From Paracoccus binzhouensis (GTDB lineage: Bacteria; Pseudomonadota; Alphaproteobacteria; Rhodobacterales; Rhodobacteraceae), in NCBI RefSeq assembly GCF_016446475.1, contig NZ_JAEHFP010000003.1:40568-104567 (forward strand): a stretch of DNA of 64,000 nucleotides. The letters are read 5' to 3'. Below are positions 10,620-24,298 of the stretch, piece by piece (within the stretch, counting starts at the first letter, position 1; each line of letters begins with the position of its first letter). The translations under genes and the position numbers were made by a program. A model generated the notes under the pieces. The model was not told the DNA's origin. It searched no databases and was given only the letters and a program-made list of their open reading frames with translations.

Positions 10620-11549
10620 TCAGTCATCCAGCCGCGGCAGGAAGCCGCCTTGCTGGGCCAGGATGTGGTCATGGACGCGCTGCCCGGCCGGGGACAGCGC
10701 CATGTCCTCGCGCCGGAGCAGGAACCAGCTGCGCTGGATCGGCAGGCCGTTGGCCCTGACCGCCACCAGCCGGCCCGAGCGCAGTTCCTCGGTCACGGTA
10801 TGCTGCGAGATCAGCGCGATGCCCAGCCCGGCGATCACCGCCTGCTTGATGGTCTCGTTCGTGCCCATCTCGACCATGCGCCAGGGGGTGCCGTCGCCGA
10901 TGCGGTCCAGGAAGCGCGTCATCAGGATGCGGGTGCCCGAGCCCGGCTCGCGCGCCAGGAAGGTCTCGGCCAGCAGGTCCTGGGGCATGGCCGGGTCGGC
11001 CTGGGCCAGCGGATGGTCGGGCGGCGCCACGATGATATGCGGATGCGGGCCGATGGGCTCGGCCTGCACGGCCGGGCTGCGCGGCGGCCGGCCCATGATC
11101 GCCAGGTCCAGGGCCCGCGACTGCAGCCACTGGATCACGCTGTCGCGGTTGCCGATGCGCAGCGTCACCTCGACCTCGGGCAGCGCCCGGCGCAGTTCGG
11201 CCACCAGCCGCGGCGCGAAATATTTCCCGGTCGAGACCACCCCCAGCGCGACATTGCCGACATGGCCGCTTTGCAGTGCCGCCACCCGGCGGGCGCAGCC
11301 CTCCAGCGCCACGGCGATCTGCGCCTCGGCTGCCAGCACCGCCCGGCCTTCCTCGGTGGCCAGGAACACGCCATGCTCGCCGCGCATGACCAGGGGCGCC
11401 GCCATCAGATCCTCGAGCGCGCGCAGCTGGCCATGCACCGCCGGCGGACTGAGGCGCAGGTCGGCCGCTGCCGCGGTCAGCGAGCCGTTCTCGACCACGG
11501 CGCGCAGGGCGCGCAATTGGCGCAGGGTGATGGCGTCGATGCGGGACAT
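10620..11549 (-). CDS. cbbR: CbbR, LysR-type activator of the Calvin cycle operon
   Basis: A LysR regulator of about 309 residues. The HTH lies in ALRAVVENGSLTAAAADL and SPPAVHGQLRALEDLMAAPL; the effector domain follows with FLAREPGSGTR and GLGIALISQHTV. Its divergent position in front of cbbF and its similarity to CbbR identify it. CbbR binds the cbb promoter and activates it in response to Calvin metabolites. An in-frame ATG at 11567 would add six residues; I prefer 11549 because a perfect palindrome occupies 11549-11563 and a weak GGAA lies ahead of the inner start. Confidence 0.93.
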   Translation of the reverse strand: MSRIDAITLRQLRALRAVVENGSLTAAAADLRLSPPAVHGQLRALEDLMAAPLVMRGEHGVFLATEEGRAVLAAEAQIAVALEGCARRVAALQSGHVGNVALGVVSTGKYFAPRLVAELRRALPEVEVTLRIGNRDSVIQWLQSRALDLAIMGRPPRSPAVQAEPIGPHPHIIVAPPDHPLAQADPAMPQDLLAETFLAREPGSGTRILMTRFLDRIGDGTPWRMVEMGTNETIKQAVIAGLGIALISQHTVTEELRSGRLVAVRANGLPIQRSWFLLRREDMALSPAGQRVHDHILAQQGGFLPRLDD

Positions 11550-11594
11550 TCGGAAATTCCGAAACATGCTTCTGCATTATTAAATGTTCCTTAA
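11549..11594 (+). promoter_or_regulatory. Putative CbbR operator region in the cbbR-cbbF interval
   Basis: Holds a perfect palindrome TTCGGAAATTCCGAA (11549-11563) and, 16 bases on, TTAA-N7-TTAA (11580-11594). The second fits the LysR T-N11-A rule and the TNA-N7-TNA pattern reported for CbbR sites. Both lie between the divergent genes, so they could serve activation of cbbF and autoregulation of cbbR. Motifs seen; binding inferred. Confidence 0.55.
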
Positions 11595-11646
11595 GGCCCG
11601 GCCATGTCAACAACGAAGCGGGACATGGGCCAGGGGAGAGGGGACG

Positions 11647-12639
11647 ATGACCGCCGACAGGATCGACAGCGAGCGGATTCCCGAGGGATTGCGCCCGGTG
11701 ATGCAGGCGCTGGCCGGGGCGGGGGCCGGGCTGGCCCGGCTGATCCGCCGCGGCGGCGATCTGGGCGCGCCGGTCGGCACCAATGCCGATGGCGACGGGC
11801 AGAAGGCGCTGGACCTGCTGGCCGATGACCTGTTCCACCATGCGCTGGCCGGGGTCGGGGTGCGCTGGTTCGCGTCCGAGGAGCAGGAGGAGGCGCTGGC
11901 GCTGGACCCGCAGGGGGCGCTGGCCCTGGCGCTGGACCCGCTGGACGGCTCGTCGAACATCGACACCAACCTGACCATCGGCACGATCTTCTCGATCTAC
12001 CCGGCCGAGGCGACGGCCGAGGCCAGCTTCCTGCGCCCGGCCCGCCAGCAGATCGGCGCCGGCTACATCATCTATGGCCCGCGCTGCGCCATGATGGTCA
12101 GCTTCGGCGACGGCGTGCAGCATTACGCGCTGGACCCCGACAGCGGCCGCTTCCAGCTGGTGGACGGTCGGCTGGCCATGCCGGACTGTTCGTTCGAATT
12201 CGCCATCAACGCCTCGAACTACCGGCATTGGGCGCGTCCGGTCCGGGCCTATATCGACGATTGCCTGGCCGGGATCGATGGCCCGCGCGAGCGGAACTTC
12301 AACATGCGCTGGCTCGCCTCGCTGGTGGCCGAGGCGCATCGCATCCTGATGCGCGGCGGCGTGTTCCTGTATCCCGCCGACGCCCGCAAGGGCTATGAGC
12401 GCGGCCGGCTGCGGCTGCTCTACGAATGCGCGCCCATCGCCTTCCTGATCGAGCAGGCGGGCGGTCGGGCCACCGACACTTCCGAGCCGATCCTGGACCT
12501 GGTCACCACGGCCTTGCACCAGCGCACGCCCTTCGTCTTCGGCTCGGCCGAGAAGGTCGCGCGCATCGCCGCCTATCACGACCTGCCCGAAACCGAGATC
12601 TCGGCGCTGTTCGGCAATCGTGGCCTGTTCCGGGCCTGA
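11647..12639 (+). CDS. cbbF: Fructose-1,6-bisphosphatase class I (Calvin cycle)
   Basis: A 330-residue class I FBPase, hydrolysing fructose 1,6-bisphosphate (and in many autotrophs sedoheptulose 1,7-bisphosphate) in the regenerative phase. The metal-binding acidic cluster is seen as [11 protein letters not shown] and [15 protein letters not shown], the latter being the family signature. [15 protein letters not shown] and [12 protein letters not shown] are further matching blocks. Start ATG 11647 has a GGGGAGAGGGG ribosome site. First gene of cbbFPTALSX, divergent from cbbR. Confidence 0.97.
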   Translation: MTADRIDSERIPEGLRPVMQALAGAGAGLARLIRRGGDLGAPVGTNADGDGQKALDLLADDLFHHALAGVGVRWFASEEQEEALALDPQGALALALDPLDGSSNIDTNLTIGTIFSIYPAEATAEASFLRPARQQIGAGYIIYGPRCAMMVSFGDGVQHYALDPDSGRFQLVDGRLAMPDCSFEFAINASNYRHWARPVRAYIDDCLAGIDGPRERNFNMRWLASLVAEAHRILMRGGVFLYPADARKGYERGRLRLLYECAPIAFLIEQAGGRATDTSEPILDLVTTALHQRTPFVFGSAEKVARIAAYHDLPETEISALFGNRGLFRA

Positions 12640-12660
12640 TCTGGAAAACCGGGGGACACC

Positions 12661-13533
12661 ATGAGCAAGAAACATCCGATCATCTCCGTCACCGGCTCGT
12701 CGGGGGCCGGCACCACCACGATCAAGAACACCTTCGACCAGATCTTCCGCCGCGAGAGCATCACCGCCGTCAGCATCGAGGGCGATGCCTTCCATCGCTA
12801 CGACCGCGCCGCGATGAAGGCCGAGCTGGCCCGGCGGACCGAGGCCGGCGACCACACCTTCAGCCATTTCAGCATCGAGGCCAACGAACTGGCCAAGCTG
12901 GAACAGGTGTTCCGCAGCTATGGCGAGACCGGCACCGGCATGACCCGGCACTATGTCCACGACGAGCGCGAGGCGGAACGCTACGGCGCCCTGCCCGGCC
13001 ATTTCACCGAATGGGCCGAATTCGAGCCGGGCTCGGACCTGCTGTTCTACGAGGGGCTGCATGGCGCGGTCAGGACCGACGGCATCGACATTGCCGGCCA
13101 GGCCGACCTGAAGATCGGCGTGGTGCCGGTCATCAATCTGGAATGGATCCAGAAGATCCACCGCGACAAGGCCAGCCGCGGCTATTCGACCGAGGCCGTG
13201 ACCGACGTGATCCTGCGCCGGATGCATGCCTATGTGCATGTGATCTGCCCGCAATTCACCCAGACCGACATCAATTTCCAGCGCGTGCCGGTGGTCGATA
13301 CCTCGAACCCGTTCATCGCCCGCTGGATCCCGACCCCGGACGAAAGCCTGGTCGTCATCCGCTTCAGGAACCCGCGCGGCATCGACTTCCCCTACCTGAC
13401 CTCGATGATCCAGGGCTCGTGGATGAGCCGCGCCAATTCAATCGTCATTCCGGGGCCCAGGATGGACCTCGCCATGCAGCTGATCTTCACGCCGATGGTC
13501 ACGCGCATGGTCAGCGAATCGAAACGCGCCTGA
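12661..13533 (+). CDS. cbbP: Phosphoribulokinase
   Basis: A 290-residue bacterial phosphoribulokinase making the RuBisCO substrate ribulose 1,5-bisphosphate from Ru5P and ATP. The N-terminal nucleotide loop is [16 protein letters not shown], and [10 protein letters not shown] and FYEGLHGAV are standard PRK blocks. It follows cbbF by 21 bases and precedes cbbT by 13. The sequence has the octameric proteobacterial form rather than the cyanobacterial/plant form with regulatory cysteines. Confidence 0.97.
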   Translation: MSKKHPIISVTGSSGAGTTTIKNTFDQIFRRESITAVSIEGDAFHRYDRAAMKAELARRTEAGDHTFSHFSIEANELAKLEQVFRSYGETGTGMTRHYVHDEREAERYGALPGHFTEWAEFEPGSDLLFYEGLHGAVRTDGIDIAGQADLKIGVVPVINLEWIQKIHRDKASRGYSTEAVTDVILRRMHAYVHVICPQFTQTDINFQRVPVVDTSNPFIARWIPTPDESLVVIRFRNPRGIDFPYLTSMIQGSWMSRANSIVIPGPRMDLAMQLIFTPMVTRMVSESKRA

Positions 13534-13546
13534 ACAGGAGGAGAGG

Positions 13547-18107
<4,561 letters not shown>

Positions 18108-18118
18108 GGGAGGATCAC

Positions 18119-18508
18119 ATGCGTATCACTCAGGGCTGTTTTTCCTTTCTGCCCGACCTCACGGACGAGCAGATCCGCGACCAGGTCGAATATATCCTGT
18201 CGAAGGACTGGGCGGTCGGGATCGAGTTCACCGACGAGCCGCATCCCCGCAACACCTATTGGGAGATGTGGGGCAATCCGATGTTCGACCTCCGGGACGC
18301 CAAGGGCGTGATGATGGAGCTGGACGACTGCCGCAAGGCGCATGGCGACAGCTATATCCGCATCAACGCCTTCGACAGCACCCGGGGATGGGAGACGGTG
18401 ATGATGTCCTTCATCGTCAACCGGCCCAAGTCGGAGCCGAGCTTCCGGACCTGGCGGATGGAGGCCGACGGCCGGCATATCCGCTATACGCATGAGCTCA
18501 TCGGCTGA
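18119..18508 (+). CDS. cbbS: RuBisCO small subunit, form IC
   Basis: A 129-residue small subunit ([19 protein letters not shown]...) that completes the L8S8 enzyme. [20 protein letters not shown] and [12 protein letters not shown] are family blocks, and the long C-terminal extension (ending [11 protein letters not shown]) is the red-type tail that forms the central barrel. It follows cbbL by 11 bases with a GGGAGG site. A hairpin element separates it from cbbX. Confidence 0.98.
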   Translation: MRITQGCFSFLPDLTDEQIRDQVEYILSKDWAVGIEFTDEPHPRNTYWEMWGNPMFDLRDAKGVMMELDDCRKAHGDSYIRINAFDSTRGWETVMMSFIVNRPKSEPSFRTWRMEADGRHIRYTHELIG

Positions 18509-18522
18509 TGGCACGGCCGCGA

Positions 18523-18574
18523 CCGGGGGCTGTCTGCCCCCGGACCCCCGAGAGTATTTGGAAAACGGAGAAAG
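18523..18574 (+). repeat. Dispersed hairpin element, copy 3 (between cbbS and cbbX)
   Basis: A perfect 8-bp stem CCGGGGGC (18523-18530) and GCCCCCGG (18536-18543) with a five-base loop is followed by GACCCCCGAGAGTATTTGG and then AAAACGGAGAAAG. The tail carries the GGAG used as the cbbX ribosome site. Copies are at 3274 and 8587. It may lower cbbX output relative to cbbLS. Confidence 0.72.
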
Positions 18575-18578
18575 CCCG

Positions 18579-19493
18579 ATGGATGGCGATGTGAGCGAGA
18601 AAACCGCCACGGTCGATCTGAAGGCCGAGTATGAATCCTCGGGCGTGCGCGAGATCCTGGACGAGCTGGACCGCGAACTGATCGGGCTGGCGCCGGTCAA
18701 GCAGAGGATCCGCGAGACCGCGGCGCTGCTGCTGGTGGACCGGGCGCGGCGCGAGCTGGGGCTGGCCTACGAGGTGCCGACCCTGCACATGAGCTTCACC
18801 GGCAATCCCGGCACCGGCAAGACGACGGTAGCCTTGAAGATGGCCGGGTTGCTGCACCGGCTGGGCTATGTGCGCAAGGGCCATCTGGTCAGCGTCACCC
18901 GCGACGACCTGGTCGGGCAATATATCGGCCATACCGCTCCCAAGACCAAGGAGGTGCTGAAGAAGGCCATGGGGGGCGTGCTGTTCATCGACGAGGCCTA
19001 TTACCTCTACAAGCCCGACAACGAGCGCGACTATGGCCAGGAGGCCATCGAGATCCTGCTGCAGGTGATGGAGAACAACCGCGACGACCTGGTGGTGATC
19101 ATGGCCGGCTATGCCGACCGGATGGACCGCTTTTTCTCGGCCAATCCGGGTTTCCGGTCGCGCATCGCCCATCACATCGAGTTTCCCGACTATACCGACG
19201 CGGAACTGGCGCGGATCTCGGCCTCGATGCTCGAGGGCCAGGGCTATGCCTTCGACGCCTCGGGTCGCGAGGCGATGGCGGACTATATCCGCCTGCGCCG
19301 CGAGCAGCCGCATTTCGCCAATGCGCGCTCGATCCGCAACGCCCTGGACCGGGCCCGGCTGCGGCAGGCGAACCGGCTGTTTTCCGGCGACGCCCCGGTC
19401 GATGCGCAGGCGCTTTCCACCATCACCGGCGCCGATCTGCGGGCGAGCCGGGTGTTCTCGGGCGGGCTGGACGTCGACGGCCTGCGCGGCTGA
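18579..19493 (+). CDS. cbbX: Red-type RuBisCO activase CbbX (AAA+)
   Basis: A 304-residue AAA+ ATPase that remodels inhibited red-type RuBisCO by pulling on the large-subunit tail. Walker A is GNPGTGKTT near residue 80, Walker [12 protein letters not shown], and the arginine-finger region follows in [17 protein letters not shown]. Start ATG 18579 has GGAGAAAG upstream; the open frame from 18492 overlaps cbbS and is rejected. It completes the cbb operon; no cbbY, cbbZ or cbbE follows here. Confidence 0.97.
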   Translation: MDGDVSEKTATVDLKAEYESSGVREILDELDRELIGLAPVKQRIRETAALLLVDRARRELGLAYEVPTLHMSFTGNPGTGKTTVALKMAGLLHRLGYVRKGHLVSVTRDDLVGQYIGHTAPKTKEVLKKAMGGVLFIDEAYYLYKPDNERDYGQEAIEILLQVMENNRDDLVVIMAGYADRMDRFFSANPGFRSRIAHHIEFPDYTDAELARISASMLEGQGYAFDASGREAMADYIRLRREQPHFANARSIRNALDRARLRQANRLFSGDAPVDAQALSTITGADLRASRVFSGGLDVDGLRG

Positions 19494-19556
19494 GGCGCTG
19501 GAGGCCCGCGCCGGAACCCGCTATGCCTGTCGGGCAGCGATGCGAGGGGGGCGCGG

Positions 19557-20675
19557 GTGGAACAGGTGGAATGCGTCGTCGCCGGGGCCGGGGTGGTCGG
19601 CCTGGCCATCGCCCGCGCCCTGGCGCTGCGCGGCATCGAGGTGCTGATCCTGGAAGCCGAGGCGGCCTTCGGCACCGCAACCTCGTCGCGCAATTCCGAG
19701 GTCATCCATGCCGGCATCCATTACCCGCCCGGCAGTCTGAAGGCCCGGCTGTGCCTGCGCGGCCGCGACCTGCTTTATGCCTATTGCGCGGAACATGCCG
19801 TGCCGCATCGGCGCTGCGGCAAGCTGATCGTCGCTACCACCCCCGACCAGCAGGCGATGCTGGAGACGATCCGCGACCGCGCCATGGCCGCCGGTGCCGG
19901 CGCGCTGCAGCTGATCCCGGGACGCGAGGCGATGGCGATGGAGCCGGCGCTGTCCTGCCATGCGGCGCTGCATTCGCCGCTGACCGGCATCGTCGACAGC
20001 CATGCGCTGATGCTGTCGCTGCTGGGCGAGGCCGAGGCGCATGGCGCGGTGCTGAGCCCGAACAGCCCGGTCGCTGCGGTCGAGGCCGGGACCGGCCGCT
20101 TCGTGGTCGAGAGCCGCGATGCGGCCAGTGGCGCGCGCTACCGGCTGGGGGCGCGGCTGTTCGTGAATGCCGCGGGGCTGGCCGCATCGGAGGTGGCACG
20201 GGCCATCCGGGGCCTGGATCCGGCATCGGTGCCGCAGACGCGCTACGCGCGCGGCAGCTATTTCGGCCTGCCGGGCCGGGCGGCCTTCTCGCACCTGATC
20301 TATCCGGTTCCCGAACCCGGCGGGCTGGGCGTCCACCTGACGCTGGACCTGGCCGGGGCGATGCGCTTCGGGCCGGATGTCGAGTGGATCCCGGACATCG
20401 ACTATCGGGTCAGCGCGGCCCGGCGCGCGCATTTCGAGGCCGAGATCCGCAAATACTGGCCCGCCCTGCCCCGCGACGCCCTGGCCGCCACCTATTGCGG
20501 CATCCGGCCCAAGCTGTCGGGGCCGGGCGAGCCGCCGGCGGATTTCCGCATCGACGGCCCTGCCTTTCACGGCATTCCGGGGCTGGTCAACCTGTTCGGC
20601 ATCGAGAGCCCCGGCCTGACCGCCGCGCTGGCGATCGCCGAGCATGTCGCGGCGCTTTGCACCGCCCCGGCCTGA
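19557..20675 (+). CDS. FAD-dependent oxidoreductase, L-2-hydroxyglutarate oxidase-like
   Basis: A 372-residue DAO-family flavoprotein. It starts with a Rossmann dinucleotide motif ([20 protein letters not shown]), then [19 protein letters not shown], which is characteristic of LhgO/L2HGDH enzymes, and GIVDSHALM. These enzymes oxidise L-2-hydroxyglutarate to 2-oxoglutarate. The start is GTG 19557 behind GAGGGGGG. It lies 63 bases after cbbX on the same strand and might be read through from the cbb operon, but its role with the Calvin genes is unclear. Confidence 0.85.
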   Translation: MEQVECVVAGAGVVGLAIARALALRGIEVLILEAEAAFGTATSSRNSEVIHAGIHYPPGSLKARLCLRGRDLLYAYCAEHAVPHRRCGKLIVATTPDQQAMLETIRDRAMAAGAGALQLIPGREAMAMEPALSCHAALHSPLTGIVDSHALMLSLLGEAEAHGAVLSPNSPVAAVEAGTGRFVVESRDAASGARYRLGARLFVNAAGLAASEVARAIRGLDPASVPQTRYARGSYFGLPGRAAFSHLIYPVPEPGGLGVHLTLDLAGAMRFGPDVEWIPDIDYRVSAARRAHFEAEIRKYWPALPRDALAATYCGIRPKLSGPGEPPADFRIDGPAFHGIPGLVNLFGIESPGLTAALAIAEHVAALCTAPA

Positions 20676-20678
20676 TGC

Positions 20679-21983
20679 TCAGATCCCCAGCCGGTCGCGC
20701 AGCCCATACCACCAGGAGCCGATCACCGAATAGGGCACGCGCAGCATCCGCCCGCCCGGAAAGGGGATCCAGGGCACGGCGGCGAAGGTGTCGAAGCGCG
20801 TGCTGTCGCCGTGGATCGCCTCGGCCAGGATGCGGCCGAAGGTATGGCTGCCGGTGACGCCATGGCCCGAATAGCCATGGGCGAAATAGGTGTTTGCGCC
20901 GATCCGGCCCATCTGCGGCACCCGGCTGAAGGACAGCGCGAAATTCCCCGACCAGGCATGGTCGATCCGCACCCCGCCAAGCTGCGGGAACACCTTGAGC
21001 ATGTTGCGCCGCAGCTTGGCCTGGATGTCGCGGGGATCGGCGCCGCCATAGACCGTGCCGCCGCCGAACAGCAGCCGGTGATCCGCCGACATGCGGAAAT
21101 AGTCGAGGATGTAGCGCACGTCCTCGACGCAGGCATCCGAGGGCATCAGGGCGCGGGCCCGCGCCTCGCCCAGCGGCTCGGTCGCCATGATCTGGGTCGA
21201 GACCGGCATCACCCGCCGTTCCAGCGCCGGCACGACATGGCCCAGATAGGCATTGCCGCACAGCACCAGCACCCTGGCCCGGACCTCGCCCGTGGCGGTG
21301 CGCAGGCGGGGGGCCGCGGCCTCGTGATCGACCGAGATCGCAGGCGACATCTCGAAGATGGTGCCGCCCAGGCTTTCCAGCGCCGCGGCCTCGCCCAGGG
21401 CCAGGTTCAGCGGGTGCATGTGCCCGCCCTTGTGGTCGATCATGCCGCCGACATAGCGGTCGGTGACGACATGGTCCTGCATCCGGGCGGCGTCGAGCAT
21501 CTCCTGGCTGTCGATGCCGTAGCTGCGCCAGAGCGTCCAGCGGGCCTCGAGCTCGCGCATATGCGCGCCGGTCAGCGCCGCAAAGACGTTGCCGGGCTTG
21601 AGGTCGCACCGGATGTCATAGGTCGCGACGCGCTCGCGGATGATGTCGCCGCCCTCCATGACCAGCCCGGCGACGAAGCGCGCCGTGTCCTGGCCGTAGC
21701 GCCGGGCGATGGTCTGCAGGCTGGCATTCAGCCCGTTGACGATCTGCCCGCCATTGCGTCCCGAGGCGCCCCAGCCGATGCGCGCGCCCTCGATGACCGT
21801 GACCTTGTAGCCCTTTTCGGCCAGGTGCAGGGCGGTCGAAAGCCCGGTATAGCCGGCGCCGAGGACGCAGATCTCGGTCTCGTGCAGCCCGGTCAGCGCG
21901 GGGCGCAGCGGCGCGGGATTGGCCGAGGCGGCGTAATAGCTGGCGGGATAGGCGCCGCTGCCGGCATAGGACGTCGCGGGCAT
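20679..21983 (-). CDS. puuB: FAD-dependent gamma-glutamylputrescine oxidase-like protein
   Basis: A 434-residue DAO-family flavoprotein close to PuuB. The FAD motif is CVLGAGYTGLSTALHLAEKG, then IGWGASGRNGGQIVNG, and the C-terminal GYSGHGVTGSHTFGRILAEA. PuuB oxidises gamma-glutamylputrescine to the aldehyde. Its ATG overlaps the stop of the upstream synthetase gene (ATGA at 21983), so they form one operon and a two-step pathway. The exact amine is inferred: related pairs act on other polyamines or isopropylamine-like amines. Confidence 0.8.
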   Translation of the reverse strand: MPATSYAGSGAYPASYYAASANPAPLRPALTGLHETEICVLGAGYTGLSTALHLAEKGYKVTVIEGARIGWGASGRNGGQIVNGLNASLQTIARRYGQDTARFVAGLVMEGGDIIRERVATYDIRCDLKPGNVFAALTGAHMRELEARWTLWRSYGIDSQEMLDAARMQDHVVTDRYVGGMIDHKGGHMHPLNLALGEAAALESLGGTIFEMSPAISVDHEAAAPRLRTATGEVRARVLVLCGNAYLGHVVPALERRVMPVSTQIMATEPLGEARARALMPSDACVEDVRYILDYFRMSADHRLLFGGGTVYGGADPRDIQAKLRRNMLKVFPQLGGVRIDHAWSGNFALSFSRVPQMGRIGANTYFAHGYSGHGVTGSHTFGRILAEAIHGDSTRFDTFAAVPWIPFPGGRMLRVPYSVIGSWWYGLRDRLGI

Positions 21984-23332
21984 CAGACGGCCTCGAGATA
22001 GGAGTGGTATTCGAATTCGGTGACGTGGCGGGTGAAGCGGCGCAACTCCTGCTGCTTGCATTGCACGAACATGCGCCGCAGCCGCTTGCTGAAGATGCGC
22101 TCGACCAGCGCCCCGCGCGAAAAGGCCTCGATGGCCGAGGCCCAGTCGGGCGGCAGCGAGTCGAGATCCAGCGAATAGGCGTCGCCGGTTATGGGCGGCG
22201 GCGGCTCCCACTGGTTCTCGATGCCGAGCAGCGCGCCGCCCAGGATCGAGGCCAGCACCAGATAGGGATTGGCGTCTGCGCCGGCCACGCGATGCTCGAT
22301 CCGCCGCGCCCTGGGGCTGCCGCCGGGGATGCGGATGGCGGCGGTGCGGTTCTCATAGCCCCAAGCCACGGCCGAGGGCGCATGGGCACCGGGCAGCAGC
22401 CGGCGGAAGCTGTTTTCATGCGGCGCGAAGACCAGCGCGTTTTCCTGCATGGTGCGGATCAGCCCGGCAACGGCATGGCGCAGGATCCCGGTCCCCTCCT
22501 CGCCGCCATTGTCGAAGACGTTCCGGCCCTCGGCATCGTTGAGCGAGAAATGCACGTGCATCCCCGATCCGGCCCGCTCGCCATAGGGCTTGGCCATGAA
22601 GGTGGCGGCGAAGCCGTGCTTGCGGGCGATGCCGCGCACCAGCCGCTTGAACAGCACCGCGTCGTCGGCGGCCTCCAGCGGGTCGGCGACATGCAGCAGG
22701 TTGATCTCGAACTGCCCGGCGCCGTTTTCCGAGATCGCCGCATCGGCCGGGATGCCCTGCGCGGCGCAGCAGTCATAGACCTCGTTCAGGAAGGCGTCGA
22801 AATGCTGCAACTCGTCCAGAGACAGCGCGCCGTCCGAATCCAGCCGCTTGCCGGTGATCGGGGAACGCGGCGGCTGCGGCACCGGCCCCGAGGGATCCAC
22901 GACGTAGAATTCCAGCTCGGTCGCCACCACCGGGGTCAGGCCGCGCGCCTTGTAGCGCTCGACCACCGCGGCCAGCGCCCGGCGCGGGTCGCCCGGAAAG
23001 GGCGTGCCGTCTTCCTGCCGCATCCACAGCTGGGCGAAGGCGGCCGGCCGCGTGGTCCAGTCCACCGGGCTCAGCGGCCGGCCGGTGAATTCGCAGATGC
23101 CGTCCGCATCGCCGGTATCCCAGACCAGCTCGTTGCCCTCGATATCCTCGCCCCAGATATCCATGCCCAGCAGCGACAGCGGCATGCGCAGCGCGCCCGA
23201 GGTGATCTTGTCCAGCTGATCGACCGGCACGCGCTTGCCGCGCATCACGCCGTTCAGGTCGCAGATGCAGGCGAAGATCGTCTCGATCTCCGGCCGGTCG
23301 GCAAGCCAGGCCGTGGCATCCACGGTTGTCAT
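21983..23332 (-). CDS. puuA: Glutamine synthetase family protein, gamma-glutamylpolyamine synthetase-like
   Basis: A 449-residue GS-family ligase. It has ELEFYVVDP, GAGQFEINLLHV, GSGMHVHFSL and the late block RIEHRVAGADANPYLVLASI, as in PuuA. The N-terminus IFACICDLNGVMRGKRVP is the form found in non-assimilatory GS-like enzymes, and the adenylylation loop of GlnA is not evident. Such enzymes glutamylate amines such as putrescine. It is transcribed divergently from the GntR gene and coupled to the PuuB-like gene. Confidence 0.83.
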   Translation of the reverse strand: MTTVDATAWLADRPEIETIFACICDLNGVMRGKRVPVDQLDKITSGALRMPLSLLGMDIWGEDIEGNELVWDTGDADGICEFTGRPLSPVDWTTRPAAFAQLWMRQEDGTPFPGDPRRALAAVVERYKARGLTPVVATELEFYVVDPSGPVPQPPRSPITGKRLDSDGALSLDELQHFDAFLNEVYDCCAAQGIPADAAISENGAGQFEINLLHVADPLEAADDAVLFKRLVRGIARKHGFAATFMAKPYGERAGSGMHVHFSLNDAEGRNVFDNGGEEGTGILRHAVAGLIRTMQENALVFAPHENSFRRLLPGAHAPSAVAWGYENRTAAIRIPGGSPRARRIEHRVAGADANPYLVLASILGGALLGIENQWEPPPPITGDAYSLDLDSLPPDWASAIEAFSRGALVERIFSKRLRRMFVQCKQQELRRFTRHVTEFEYHSYLEAV

Positions 23333-23349
23333 GATCGCGCTCCTTGAAG

Positions 23350-23391
23350 ATCACATACGAAATTTTGTGATAGCATTTCTTATGATGTGAT
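23350..23391. promoter_or_regulatory. Putative GntR operator array in front of the puuA-like gene
   Basis: ATCACA (23350-23355) and TGTGAT (23366-23371) form an inverted repeat. A second TGTGAT lies 20 bases on (23386-23391), two helical turns away. A nested pair CATACGAAAT / ATTTCTTATG shares the region. It is an AT-rich island between divergent genes, the expected place for regulator binding. Motifs seen; the regulator is inferred. Confidence 0.5.
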
Positions 23392-23436
23392 GGATTAATG
23401 CCTTGAGTCAAGTCGGCACCTGCGTCATTCTGGCCG

Positions 23437-23472
23437 CCCCTGCCCCTGCCCCTGCCCCTGCCCCTGCCCCTG
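23437..23472 (+). repeat. Hexanucleotide tandem repeat (CCCCTG)x6
   Basis: Six perfect tandem copies of CCCCTG lie between the operator and the GntR start codon. If translation began at the TTG at 23403 it would encode an Ala-Pro repeat. Unit gain or loss would not shift frame but would change spacing or linker length. Confidence 0.85.
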
Positions 23473-23486
23473 CCCGAGCGCCCGCC

Positions 23487-24176
23487 ATGGTCCAGCCCCT
23501 GCTTCCCGAGATCCCGCGCGACGCGGCGATGACGACGCAGGAATATGCCTATGGCCGGCTGCGCAATGCGGTCATGGTCGGCGCGCTGCGGCCCGGCACG
23601 GCGCTGACCTTTCGCGGCCTGGCCGAGCAGATGGGGCTGAGCCCGACGCCGATCCGCGAGGCGGTGCGGCGGCTGAGCTCGGAACATGCCATCGAGGTGC
23701 TGGGCAACCGCCGGCTGCGGGTGCCCGAGATGACGCCGGGCCGGTTCGAGGAACTGGTGCAGCTGCGCATCGCGCTGGAAACCCATGCCGCCGGCCGCGC
23801 CTTCCCCTGGCTCTCGGACATCGCCATCGACCGGCTGGCCGGGATCGACGCGGCCATGGATGCCGCGCTGGCCGGCGATGATCTCGACGGGCTGACGCGG
23901 CTGAACCAGGATTTCCACAAGATGCTTTACGGGCTCAATCCCGACCAGGCGGCGATGCCGCTGATCGAGAGCGTCTGGCTGCAGCTGGGCCCCTTCCAGC
24001 GCCAGGCGATCGAGCATCTGTCCGGAATCACCGCCGCCGACCGTCACAAGGAGATGCTGGCCGCCATGCGGGCCCGCGACCTGCCGGCGCTTTGCGTGGC
24101 GATCGAGGCCGATGTGCATGACGGCTCGATCCGCGCCGGCCGGATGATGCTGGCGCAAGCCCGGACGCATCGCTGA
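23487..24176 (+). CDS. GntR-family (FadR subgroup) transcriptional regulator
   Basis: A regulator of about 229 residues. The winged HTH is seen in YAYGRLRNAVMVGALRPG and GLSPTPIREAVRRLS, and the all-helical FCD ligand domain follows with the metal-site pattern LNQDFHKMLYG and a later ADRHKEML. Start ATG 23487 is the first good methionine. The frame is open from TTG 23403 through an Ala-Pro repeat and the ribosome site is weak, so the start is uncertain. It probably controls the divergent puuA/puuB-like operon. Confidence 0.87.
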   Translation: MVQPLLPEIPRDAAMTTQEYAYGRLRNAVMVGALRPGTALTFRGLAEQMGLSPTPIREAVRRLSSEHAIEVLGNRRLRVPEMTPGRFEELVQLRIALETHAAGRAFPWLSDIAIDRLAGIDAAMDAALAGDDLDGLTRLNQDFHKMLYGLNPDQAAMPLIESVWLQLGPFQRQAIEHLSGITAADRHKEMLAAMRARDLPALCVAIEADVHDGSIRAGRMMLAQARTHR

Positions 24177-24298
24177 GCCCGGGATCGGCGGCTTGTCGCG
24201 CATGGCCGCCGCCAGCCTGCAATTTCGCGGCATCGCCGCTAAACCCGCGGCTGCCTGCGCGTTATTCTCCATCAGAAGCCCTGCGATGGAGATCCAGA

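Noticed and set aside
10669..13254. 861-codon minus-strand frame across cbbR, cbbF and cbbP
   Set aside because: It conflicts with three well-supported genes and shows no protein family.
23437..23472. CRISPR-like or recombination repeat
   Set aside because: Six-base units without spacers; a simple microsatellite.
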